Assembly: GCF_025860405.1 (NCBI RefSeq)
Contig: NZ_CP063787.1
Location: 62,001-126,000 of the forward strand
Direction of reading: 5' to 3'
From: Tolypothrix sp. PCC 7712
Lineage (GTDB): Bacteria; Cyanobacteriota; Cyanobacteriia; Cyanobacteriales; Nostocaceae
Length of the DNA stretch: 64,000 nt
Under the pieces are notes generated by a model. It was given only the letters and a program-made list of their open reading frames with translations. It had not been told where the DNA came from and did no database searches. The number at the start of each line of letters is the position of its first letter. The first letter of the stretch is position 1. Of the stretch, positions 33,785 through 42,531 are shown in pieces. Made by a program: the position numbers and the translations under genes.

Positions 33785-35559
33785 TGCCTGAGCATCAAAA
33801 TGGTAAAACACCTACAAATATTCTTGAATTAGAAAAAAAACCTGCTACGGCTAACCAAAAATTTGAACAAGAGTTAAATGAAGAATTTGATGATGAATGG
33901 GATGAAGAAAGTCTGGCGCGATTACTCGGTTATGTATATCCGGTTGTAAATTCAACAACTTCTTCTGAAGTGAATGAACATGAAATAACTTCAGAAGAAG
34001 TTGAACATACCGAAAATCAAGCTGAAGTATCTTCGCCAAATGTAGTAGCACCCCATGAGTTATTTGATGACCCACAATTAGGTAAAACACAACAAAACTT
34101 CTCCACTAATCCATTTTCTAAATTTGGTGTTGTCGGCTTGGGATTGTTTGTGATATTCGGTGTAGGAGCTACTTTTTTAAATATCATTATTTCCGGTAGA
34201 CCAAAAGCAGCACCAAAAGTTATGGATCAAGGTTCTGCCCAGCCTACAGTAGAACTTGCTGATAATATAAAACCCCAAGAAGTAGAAACAGGGAAACTAA
34301 AAGCAGAATTAGCGTTAGGAAGTCAAGTAGAAAAAATCAAATCTTTAGAAAGTTCCAAAAGTCCCAAAACTTCTGTAGCCAAAGCGCGTAACCAAACTAA
34401 GGATGAGTTAAATAAACGAACTACAGTCAACCAGACTCCACCTGATGTGCGTCCATTACCAATTTCTCGTCCAGTTCAAGTTGCTTATGTCCCTCGTCAA
34501 ACAACACCAAGAGAATATTATTCGCCTCGTTTTACAACAGTTTCTCGGAATCAAGCACCTGTAAGTAACGTGCCAGTAAATACCACAAGCACAATACCAA
34601 TACCGCCTCGTACAAACCAATTTACTGACCCAATGCAACAATGGGCGGCAATTAATAGATTAGGAAGTTATGGCAGTAGTGAAATTGCGACTAACACTGA
34701 ATTGGCAACCAAAACTTACGAACAACCGAATAATAGTGCTGTAGATACTGTTACGAACGTACAAAGAAATTCACCAATAATAATTCCTCGTGCCACCCCA
34801 GTTTTAGCTGTTGCTAACACAATTGTGGAAACTGCCGATTCTCTAGAACCACTCTACACAGAAGAAAATGCAATTGTTACAGGTGTACCTGTGCGACAAC
34901 TAACGGTGGGTGCAACTGCATCTGGAAAGTTAATTACTCCGTTAATTTGGGGTGAAAGTTCAACTAATAATATTGATGCAAAATCACTGACTCCAACTCA
35001 AAAAGACAAGTTTATTGTCCAGCTTGTTGAACCACTAACTGAAGAAGATGGTTTTGTTACTTTACCAAAAGGTACTCAAATTGTTGTCCATGTACGAGAC
35101 ATTGACGAATCAGGACTTGTGCAACTGGAAGCAACCCAAATTGTGATGGAAGGTAAGGAGTATGTGTTGCCACCAGGAGCAATTACTATTCGCGGCAACT
35201 CCGGCCGTCCATTAATGGCATCAAAGTCGAATGATAAAGGTGGCGAAATTGCTTTACGAGATGCAGAAACATTCGTAGTTGGTTCTTTGGCTAAAGTGGG
35301 CAAAGTACTCAATCAACCTCAAGACGAACAATACTCAACTTCCACTGGGTTTGGTGGTACAACTACTTTTTCTTCCACTAGACGAGGTGGCCCTAATATC
35401 TTGGGAGCCATTTTAGAAGGAGGATTTGAACCGCTGACTGAACAAATTTTAGAACGCAATCAGCGATCGCTAAGAGAAATCGAACAACGAAAAGCAGTTT
35501 GGTACGTCCGCGCAGGTTCGGATATTCAGGTTTTTGTCAACCAATCTTTTCAACTTTAA
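33784..35559 (+). CDS. VirB10/TrbI/TraB-like T4SS core protein
   Basis: A 591-residue envelope-spanning scaffold. It has an acidic cytoplasmic N-terminus, one membrane helix near residue 120 (FGVVGLGLFVIFGVGATFLN), a long Pro/Thr/Asn-rich periplasmic linker and a C-terminal beta-barrel domain typical of VirB10 (KDKFIVQLVEPL, then FVTLPKGTQIVVHVRDID, then YVLPPGAITIRGNSGRPL). It is longer than Agrobacterium VirB10, mostly in the linker. It would link inner- and outer-membrane parts of the conjugation channel. Confidence 0.78.
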   Translation: MPEHQNGKTPTNILELEKKPATANQKFEQELNEEFDDEWDEESLARLLGYVYPVVNSTTSSEVNEHEITSEEVEHTENQAEVSSPNVVAPHELFDDPQLGKTQQNFSTNPFSKFGVVGLGLFVIFGVGATFLNIIISGRPKAAPKVMDQGSAQPTVELADNIKPQEVETGKLKAELALGSQVEKIKSLESSKSPKTSVAKARNQTKDELNKRTTVNQTPPDVRPLPISRPVQVAYVPRQTTPREYYSPRFTTVSRNQAPVSNVPVNTTSTIPIPPRTNQFTDPMQQWAAINRLGSYGSSEIATNTELATKTYEQPNNSAVDTVTNVQRNSPIIIPRATPVLAVANTIVETADSLEPLYTEENAIVTGVPVRQLTVGATASGKLITPLIWGESSTNNIDAKSLTPTQKDKFIVQLVEPLTEEDGFVTLPKGTQIVVHVRDIDESGLVQLEATQIVMEGKEYVLPPGAITIRGNSGRPLMASKSNDKGGEIALRDAETFVVGSLAKVGKVLNQPQDEQYSTSTGFGGTTTFSSTRRGGPNILGAILEGGFEPLTEQILERNQRSLREIEQRKAVWYVRAGSDIQVFVNQSFQL

Positions 35560-35597
35560 ACTGCCTCCCCAATGCCCCATGCCCTAATTTACTCAGT

Positions 35598-36413
35598 ATG
35601 AATCCGATGAAAGTTTTTCTGCAAAAGTTGACTGTAACCGCTTCCATCTATACTGTGCTGACTTTTGCTACTGGCCTTTTACCAGTAGTTGCAGGTGAAA
35701 CATCTCGTTCCAGCCAAACTCCTCAAGGACTGCGACGTATTTCACAGGATATGGCCACTGGGCAGAGTGGAAGTGAAATGCCTCTAATTGAGTTATCGCC
35801 GGGGTATGGAGTCAATATTTCCTTTATCCCCAATGGTGAGATAGTAGAGAAAGTTTGGTTAGATAATCCAGCGATCGCTTCTCTTGATGTTGATGGTTGT
35901 TTGTCAGGCTTGGGACGTGAATGTAACTCTCCAGGGGCAACAGTATTACATCTGCGACGGATCAACCCAATAGATATACCGCAGTTGCCGAAGATGAATA
36001 GCAGCTTGCTGACAGTAGTAGCAAAAGGTAACTCTGAGCGGCGAGTGTATTTATTTCGGGTCGCTACAACTAATACAAAACCCAAATATCACACAATCGA
36101 GGTCACACCTCACACCCAAGAAGAACCTGAAATTAGAGAACTATTACCGCAATCTCAAAATTTACAAGCTATGAGTCGGGGTCTGGAAATCGCCCAAAAA
36201 CAACGTTTAATTTCGCCTGAATCGCGCTTGTGGCAGCGAATAAAAAACTTTTTAACAAATGTGAAGTCAGGAGAATCAATATCTAATGCTGCCCGGAAAG
36301 CTGGCATTACTTTGCAGCTAGTGAATCGGCTGATAGAACTGGGACAAACTACTCCCGTAAATATTTTGAGGCAGCGTTTAGTAAATCAATCAAATTACTC
36401 AAATAAGATTTGA
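35598..36413 (+). CDS. VirB9/TraK-like T4SS outer-membrane core protein
   Basis: A 271-residue secreted protein. The ATG at 35598 is chosen because it gives a signal peptide (MNPMKVFLQKL, then TVLTFATGLLPVVAG). The mature part has a beta-rich domain (LIELSPGYGVNISF, VEKVWLDNPAIASLDVDG, SSLLTVVAKGNSERRVYLFR) like TraK/VirB9 proteins, which form a ring with VirB10. The C-terminal 80 residues contain an HTH-like stretch (GESISNAARKAGITLQLVNR) that is odd for a periplasmic protein. Confidence 0.65.
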   Translation: MNPMKVFLQKLTVTASIYTVLTFATGLLPVVAGETSRSSQTPQGLRRISQDMATGQSGSEMPLIELSPGYGVNISFIPNGEIVEKVWLDNPAIASLDVDGCLSGLGRECNSPGATVLHLRRINPIDIPQLPKMNSSLLTVVAKGNSERRVYLFRVATTNTKPKYHTIEVTPHTQEEPEIRELLPQSQNLQAMSRGLEIAQKQRLISPESRLWQRIKNFLTNVKSGESISNAARKAGITLQLVNRLIELGQTTPVNILRQRLVNQSNYSNKI

Positions 36414-36423
36414 AATTAAGGCA

Positions 36424-38262
36424 ATGAAATTCCTAAAAATTCCTTTTAGCTTGATATCTGGGCTAAGTTTAGCTATCTTAATTTCTGGTACAACTTTAAT
36501 TTCATCACAAGAGCAAGGATTATCAAATTCTCAGTTAAGACAATCGGGCGTTCCTACAAGCAATTGGCAAAATACTCGCCTGCCTAATTGGAATCAAATT
36601 ACCTTTGCTAAAATGCCTGGTATTGCCGAATCTGGTTCTTTTCAAGTACCAATACGTGTGTCAGAAAAGTTGGGATATGACCCTTCGCGTAGTTGGAATG
36701 CTGGACAGACACCTGATTATTACATGATGTTAGGTGACTTTCAAGAGGCTTTCAAACTTCAAGATTTTTCACTAACTGATATTGCCAAAACTGTTGATTT
36801 GGATTTAAGTCAAGTTGATTTAGACCAATTTGGCGTAATGAAATTCCAAAGTTTAGAGAGCTTGAGTGAGGCTATTCCTAATTTGAAAGATAAACATATT
36901 GCTGAAGTTAAACCTGTTTTAGATTTATTATCTCAAAAGCTAGAAACTTCCTTTGATTCCAATCAAACAATCGGGAAGCTATTGCAACAATCTCCTCATT
37001 TAGGAAAACTACAGTTTGCATCTTTAAACTTAGCATCTTATAGTTTGGATTCTATTCCAGGTTTGGCAACAACACCAATTGGTGCATTTAAAAAATGGCA
37101 AGGTGTCCATATTAATGAGATACCAGGATTAGCTGATGTTCCTTTTTCTCAGTTTCCTAATCCAATTAATGCTGTGGGTGGAAATGTGGGCATTGTTGAT
37201 ATTGCTTTTGCAACTGACGAACAACAACGTCATAGCACAATTTCTGGTAGTAATAAAGAAGGCTTTTCTGTGCCATGTCAAAAAGATTGTGCTCACATAG
37301 AATTATCTGGTTCATCTGCGGTTTCAGGTAAAGCCTGGGTTAGCGGTAAATATCAATTAGTTAAGGGTGGTCAAGGAATCCTCAGTTCAGTGAATGGCGG
37401 GAAAGAACCAACAGGTCGTCATCCATTTGGTCATGCTTTCAAAGTCGCAGTGTGGGATATTTCAGAAGTAGACGGCATGATTTCTCAAGCTTTATTCTTC
37501 CGGGCTTGTATGCGGAATACTTTTGTAGATTTAGGCTGTACACCCTATTTTATTGGGCCTGTACCATTCATGACTTTCAAAGAGCAAGAACCTATATTTT
37601 TAGGTTTAATTGCAGGAGAAAGCTCTAATTCAGTTTCCACAACTACAGGATTGAATAGTACGGGGTTTAGATTTAAACAATCTCCTAATAGTTCAACAAA
37701 TAAGTTGTCTAATTTACTGCCCACAATTAAAGGTGATTGCAAGAATCTTCATTCATCAGGAACAAATATCGATGCTTTGATTGCTGCTTTCTATAGTGTT
37801 GAAGAAAATTACAACTTAGTCGGTAATTATACCTGCGACTCATCTGATAACTGTGGACGTGGGCTGGGTGCAATGCAGTTTATGTCATATCGTCCAGATG
37901 TGCGAAAGATTATCTCAAGTAAATCTGGCGGTGCAAAGTTTCTATCCAAATTGGATGCAGGTGAAAAAGTTACAGGTGAGGATATGATGCAATATTTTTC
38001 ACCTGCTGAACAACAAACTTTAATTAAAGCTGATATCACCAACTTACTGAACAGCGCATCTCAACAAATCGACCCAATGACCGAAAAGCCTTTTATAGGC
38101 GAGCGATTAATTGAACGTGCTGCTCAAATGAATTTCGCTGGTGTAGGTATCCCTATCGATACGGCTGTCAGTGATGTGGATGGAAAAATATCAATCAGAG
38201 GATATGGCAACAAAACATCTGCTAAATATTTTCAAGCTCTGCAATTAATGGGCTGTTCTTAG
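36424..38262 (+). CDS. Secreted VirB1-like protein with putative peptidoglycan hydrolase C-terminus
   Basis: A 612-residue protein with a signal peptide (IPFSLISGLSLAILISG). The first 400 residues are unlike anything I recognise. The C-terminal 170 residues resemble a lysozyme or transglycosylase fold: AAFYSVEENYNLVG with a candidate catalytic Glu, then CGRGLGAMQFMSYRPDV, which recalls the GAMQ region of SLT domains. A cell-wall hydrolase in this operon would open the murein for the channel. The function is plausible but not proven. Confidence 0.5.
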   Translation: MKFLKIPFSLISGLSLAILISGTTLISSQEQGLSNSQLRQSGVPTSNWQNTRLPNWNQITFAKMPGIAESGSFQVPIRVSEKLGYDPSRSWNAGQTPDYYMMLGDFQEAFKLQDFSLTDIAKTVDLDLSQVDLDQFGVMKFQSLESLSEAIPNLKDKHIAEVKPVLDLLSQKLETSFDSNQTIGKLLQQSPHLGKLQFASLNLASYSLDSIPGLATTPIGAFKKWQGVHINEIPGLADVPFSQFPNPINAVGGNVGIVDIAFATDEQQRHSTISGSNKEGFSVPCQKDCAHIELSGSSAVSGKAWVSGKYQLVKGGQGILSSVNGGKEPTGRHPFGHAFKVAVWDISEVDGMISQALFFRACMRNTFVDLGCTPYFIGPVPFMTFKEQEPIFLGLIAGESSNSVSTTTGLNSTGFRFKQSPNSSTNKLSNLLPTIKGDCKNLHSSGTNIDALIAAFYSVEENYNLVGNYTCDSSDNCGRGLGAMQFMSYRPDVRKIISSKSGGAKFLSKLDAGEKVTGEDMMQYFSPAEQQTLIKADITNLLNSASQQIDPMTEKPFIGERLIERAAQMNFAGVGIPIDTAVSDVDGKISIRGYGNKTSAKYFQALQLMGCS

Positions 38263-38354
38263 ACTAAAGAAATCCTGTTTAATTTCTGTATTTTCGGTTC
38301 AAGTTATGAGTTTTCTATTTCAGAATTTATTCAAAACATTAAGCAGAATATAAT

Positions 38355-38903
38355 ATGCAATTAAAATTTAATAAGTTCATACGATTAAAATTGTTTAAAT
38401 ATCAAGCAATAGTAGCGATAGCTACTATTTTCAGTTTACTTGTTACAGCATTTTTATTCAAAGCCCATATTGCAAATAACAATCGTACAACAACATGGAG
38501 AAATGCCAAAGAAATTGCACCACCATTGCTTATTAAAAAAGTCTTATCTTTGAATCCCATAGCTAGGATTGATGACAAATCAGTAAAAGTTATGCAAATC
38601 TCATCTCAAGGTGCAGGAGATTTATACATATTTGATTTACGCTCATCTCAGCTTTGTGGCATCGGTGGTTGTCTTTATCTGATTTATCACGAATCCGGTA
38701 AGTTGCTTTTGCCCCTAATCGCTAATCCAAACTTACCACCCAAAGAAGAGTTAATGCGTGCTTCAAACACAATAAATGGTAAATTTCCTTGCTTGGTAGT
38801 TACGCAACCGACGTTGAATGAGAACATACTATCTCGTACCAAATATTGCTACCAAAATCAAAAATTTATACGGTTTAACGAAGAATTTTTTAGTAGCAAA
38901 TAA
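38355..38903 (+). CDS. Hypothetical membrane-anchored protein in the transfer operon
   Basis: A 182-residue protein with a single N-terminal membrane helix (IVAIATIFSLLVTAFLF) and an extracytoplasmic domain with four cysteines (CGIGGC, then FPCLVV and KYCYQ). No family recognised. It lies between the VirB1-like and coupling-protein genes and is probably an accessory part of the channel. Confidence 0.65.
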   Translation: MQLKFNKFIRLKLFKYQAIVAIATIFSLLVTAFLFKAHIANNNRTTTWRNAKEIAPPLLIKKVLSLNPIARIDDKSVKVMQISSQGAGDLYIFDLRSSQLCGIGGCLYLIYHESGKLLLPLIANPNLPPKEELMRASNTINGKFPCLVVTQPTLNENILSRTKYCYQNQKFIRFNEEFFSSK

Positions 38904-38929
38904 AAGTTAGATTTAAATGATACAAGCTA

Positions 38930-40777
38930 ATGAAAAATTCAACTTCAAATTACTCTCTAGGAATTCAAGTACCGCTTGCAAAAGTAGAGACATTACAAAT
39001 TGAAAGATTGACAGAATTGATGAAATCGCAGTCTGGCCTGGTACTTTTGAGTTGCTTGATTGCACTTGCTATTTTTCGAGTTCTTTCAGGAGGGAATCGC
39101 AAAGGTAAACTGGCTACCAGTTACTGGGGTGGTGGTCGTGAAAAATATTTGGCTGCACGTAAAGCTAAACAGCAGATATCTAATCCTACGCGCAATTGGG
39201 CAGCACTTTACATTGGTACACCTCAGCAAATGCGATCGCGCATTGAAAATGAATGGCGTACCGCAGGTTTACTGAAGACAAAACCAACTGTGAATCAAAA
39301 ATTACACAAATTAATATCGCCTAACTCTACTCTGTATGTTCCTGATGTCCAAAGAGGAATAGCCGTTATAGGTGCAGCAGGTTCTGGCAAGACATTCTCT
39401 GTAATCGACCCTTTAATTCGTAGCGCTTTTGACCAGGGGTTTCCTGTATGTGCCTATGATTTCAAATATCCCGCACAGACCAAACGGGCTGTAGCTTACG
39501 CTATGAAGCGCGGTTACACCGTCAGAATATTTGCGCCAGGGTTTCCTGAAAGTGAAACCTGCAATCCTTTAGATCTGCTGAAAGACGAGGAAGATGCGAT
39601 CGCCGCAGGTCAAATTACCAGGGTCATTTCGCGTAACTTCGACCGTGGGGGTAATAGCAACAGCGATAAATTCTTTGAAGAAGCCGGGGATAGTTTGGTT
39701 GAGGGTATTTTACTAGTCACCAAGGCAGTTAAAACTCTAACGGGTGACGACAAATACTGCGATTTGATGATGGCGCAGGCAATTTTATCTTTACCCAATC
39801 TGGCAGTAAGATTAGAAGCTGCTTCCAGGGACAAGCTGAAAATTTGGACAACACGACCGTTATCTCAGCTAATCAGCGTCAAGTACTCTGAGAAAACTAC
39901 TGCTAGTATTGTTGGGGCCGCGCAGCGTATATTTCAGCGATTCCTCAAGAAAGACTTTGTGGGCGCATTCTGTGGCCAGACGACATTACCACTGGACTTG
40001 GATGGTAAACAGCTAATTGTGTTTGGGCTAAACAGGAATAACCGTGACATCATCAGTCCATTGCTGGCGGCTATTTTACACATGATTGTCACGCGCAATG
40101 TATCCCGTATCGTACCGAGAAAAGACCCTTTAGTAGTGGCTTTAGACGAACTACCTACTTTGTACTTACCAGCTCTTGTTAATTGGTTAAATGAAAGTCG
40201 TGAAGACGGTTTTGTAGGAATTTTGGGATATCAAAACATTGTCCAGTTAGAAAAAGTCTATGGTAAGGAACTGACACGGGCCATCTTGGGAGGTACAGCC
40301 ACCAAGTTTATTTTCAACCCACAAGACCCGGAATCTGCAAAGTTGTTCAGTGACTACTTGGGCGAGATGGAAATCAAATTTAATTCCAAATCGCGCAGTA
40401 CAGGAAAGGGAGGTGCTTCACACAGCACTAACGAACAGCATCAAAAACGCCATTTATTTGAAGCAGCACAGTTTGCCAAGATGAGTACGGGTAAGGCGGT
40501 AATTATCAATCCAGCTTACACTCGGGGCACAGAAGCTTATGTTCCCATATTGCAGACTATGAAAGTTCCTGCTGCTGATATTGCTGAGATGAACTGGTCG
40601 GAGGGAAAGTGGGATTTTGTTAGAGAAAGACTGATTCAAAACAATTCTGTGCAAATTAGCGACTCTGAACGTTCTCAACAATTTATGGAAAGGCGTGAAT
40701 TAGCTGAAAAACTATTTCCCATACCTGAAGAATCTAATTCTGTGCCTTCTCCAGAAGAAGTTGCCAATGTTTTTTAG
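38930..40777 (+). CDS. VirD4/TraD-like type IV coupling protein
   Basis: A 615-residue ATPase that brings the relaxase-DNA complex to the T4SS. One N-terminal membrane helix (about 35-50, GLVLLSCLIALAIF), Walker A GAAGSGKTFS near residue 148, a Walker B-like VVALDELPTLYLPAL, and TraG/TraD-type segments (IGAAQRIFQRFLKK, ILGYQNIVQLEKVYGKE). Length and order fit the TraG/TraD clade. It is a confident marker of conjugation with the VirB4-like gene and the relaxase at 46219. Confidence 0.85.
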   Translation: MKNSTSNYSLGIQVPLAKVETLQIERLTELMKSQSGLVLLSCLIALAIFRVLSGGNRKGKLATSYWGGGREKYLAARKAKQQISNPTRNWAALYIGTPQQMRSRIENEWRTAGLLKTKPTVNQKLHKLISPNSTLYVPDVQRGIAVIGAAGSGKTFSVIDPLIRSAFDQGFPVCAYDFKYPAQTKRAVAYAMKRGYTVRIFAPGFPESETCNPLDLLKDEEDAIAAGQITRVISRNFDRGGNSNSDKFFEEAGDSLVEGILLVTKAVKTLTGDDKYCDLMMAQAILSLPNLAVRLEAASRDKLKIWTTRPLSQLISVKYSEKTTASIVGAAQRIFQRFLKKDFVGAFCGQTTLPLDLDGKQLIVFGLNRNNRDIISPLLAAILHMIVTRNVSRIVPRKDPLVVALDELPTLYLPALVNWLNESREDGFVGILGYQNIVQLEKVYGKELTRAILGGTATKFIFNPQDPESAKLFSDYLGEMEIKFNSKSRSTGKGGASHSTNEQHQKRHLFEAAQFAKMSTGKAVIINPAYTRGTEAYVPILQTMKVPAADIAEMNWSEGKWDFVRERLIQNNSVQISDSERSQQFMERRELAEKLFPIPEESNSVPSPEEVANVF

Positions 40778-40788
40778 GGGTTTTAGAA

Positions 40789-41124
40789 ATGCAATCTTCA
40801 CAGGTTAATTGGAGTAAACAAGTTTCGTCTGTCTTAGCACGTTATCCGCAGTGGCAGCACATAGTTATTGAAGCATCGAATAAGCCGTTATTCGATGTAA
40901 ATTATTGCCCAGAGACTATAGAAATATTTGATCAGGTTGGCTTATTAGCTGGTAGAGTATTTAGCTCTATTTCTTATGAATGTACTCGTAATTCACTAGA
41001 TAAAAGTGAATTTATTGCTTGGTTGTTTGATGGAGAACTGGGAGTTTTTTATGTAGGTTCTCAGGTAGTTATCAATCGACTGAAGTTATTGGCAGAGATT
41101 GGCGGAGGTGCTCATCATGAATGA
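40789..41124 (+). CDS. Small hypothetical protein of the transfer operon
   Basis: A 111-residue soluble protein, eleven bases after the coupling-protein gene and overlapping the next gene by 8 bases (41117-41124). No recognisable motif or membrane segment. The overlap and spacing indicate co-translation with its neighbours. Confidence 0.65.
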   Translation: MQSSQVNWSKQVSSVLARYPQWQHIVIEASNKPLFDVNYCPETIEIFDQVGLLAGRVFSSISYECTRNSLDKSEFIAWLFDGELGVFYVGSQVVINRLKLLAEIGGGAHHE

Positions 41125-42529
41125 TATATTTACGGTTGCATCTGGAGAAGCTGCTGCCATTCAAATGCATTACGAACAAATAATAGAAGTTTTGTTGCAA
41201 ACTTTACTCAGTGACAAACAGGATCATAAGCGCCAAGGATTAAAAATATTTGATGGAAAAAGACTTGTTTATGGACATGATAAAATTCAATTTCATGATG
41301 AAGTCTCTGGATTGTCAGGGCAACTTTTAAATCCTCAACTCATTGTCCAGCTACAACAACTGCGTTCTGTAAGAGTGGGAGGTATGGTAGAAGGAGCGAC
41401 TAATAAAATAGTTGAATTAGATGGACGCATTGTTTTGCAATCTGATGAACGAGGTAAAGTAATTATTAATAATTTATTGCAAAATGGAGTAGTTAAATCT
41501 ACAAATAATCAACAGAGATTTGATGTAGATGAGCCTACCAACAGAGAACATCCAAAACAATTTGATAATACTGAATTTTTAGTTTCTAGTTCTGAGAGAC
41601 AAGCAAAAGCAATACAAGAAAATAGAGACTTCTCTCATAATCTAGGCTCAATAAGAGTAATGCAATCTCTTCAAGATTTAGAAGATAATCCTTTAAAAAA
41701 TTTACTAGCTAATGAAATTGGACAGCTACAAGCAGAAATCAAAGCATTAAGACAACAGCAGGATTTTTATCAAAATTTAATTAATGAAAGAGTTAAACAA
41801 CATCAAAATATTTCTTGGTGGCAGCAATCAGTTAATAATATTTCACTTTTAGTAGAAAGTATAAATTATGCTGTAAAGATGGGCATTCAAGAATTTAAAC
41901 AACATTCAGCACAATACCAAATTGCAACATCTTTAAAAACTTTATTTCATACTCAGACACATCCAGGAGCTTTAGAATACCAAGCGGCTCAATACCAAAT
42001 CTATCGTGATGGTTCATTGTATAAAATTACGGAATCAGAAACAGGCAAACTTTTAATGCAGTTTCGTTCTACAAATTTGGGTGTACGGGTGGAAGCTAGA
42101 AATTTGGAACCTACACATATTAAAGATATTAATGCTTTAGTGCGATCACTTCAACGTCATGAACCTATTCCTGCTTCCTTTACTCCTGTAGGTAAGCAAG
42201 AAGCTGAGTATTTTGCTCGGATAGATAAGATTACTAAGGCGCTTGTGCAATATGCGATCGCTCACAAAAAAGATGTAGAAATTGATGGCTTATTCTCTTA
42301 TAAATGGCAAGCAACTACCGATGGAAAAGTGAATATTTATGCCAAAGATGGACGTGGAACTGTATTAGAAAAATCTGAGGGACAACTCAAAAGTTCTATG
42401 AGCGAGCGGGATTTAATATATTTCGAGCAAATCTTACCCAGATTACAGCCTGCTTACCAACGCCAACAGGAATCAACAGCATTGCGATTACCACAAGTTA
42501 ACAGTAATGAAAATGAATTAGAGATATAG
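41117..42529 (+). CDS. Hypothetical coiled-coil protein of the transfer operon
   Basis: A 470-residue protein from the ATG at 41117, preceded by GGAGG. The centre (about 200-270) is a long coiled coil (EIGQLQAEIKALRQQQDFYQ). The C-terminal 150 residues resemble other plasmid proteins in style (YQIYRDGSLYKITESETGKL) but I cannot name a family. It precedes the AAA+ gene by two bases. Confidence 0.7.
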   Translation: MNDIFTVASGEAAAIQMHYEQIIEVLLQTLLSDKQDHKRQGLKIFDGKRLVYGHDKIQFHDEVSGLSGQLLNPQLIVQLQQLRSVRVGGMVEGATNKIVELDGRIVLQSDERGKVIINNLLQNGVVKSTNNQQRFDVDEPTNREHPKQFDNTEFLVSSSERQAKAIQENRDFSHNLGSIRVMQSLQDLEDNPLKNLLANEIGQLQAEIKALRQQQDFYQNLINERVKQHQNISWWQQSVNNISLLVESINYAVKMGIQEFKQHSAQYQIATSLKTLFHTQTHPGALEYQAAQYQIYRDGSLYKITESETGKLLMQFRSTNLGVRVEARNLEPTHIKDINALVRSLQRHEPIPASFTPVGKQEAEYFARIDKITKALVQYAIAHKKDVEIDGLFSYKWQATTDGKVNIYAKDGRGTVLEKSEGQLKSSMSERDLIYFEQILPRLQPAYQRQQESTALRLPQVNSNENELEI

Positions 42530-42531
42530 CC

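Noticed and set aside
37256..37275. EGFSVP in the VirB1-like protein as another copy of the CHAT-associated GFSV motif
   Set aside because: Only four residues match and the rest of the motif (Asp-x-Pro-Lys, NPPTP) is absent.
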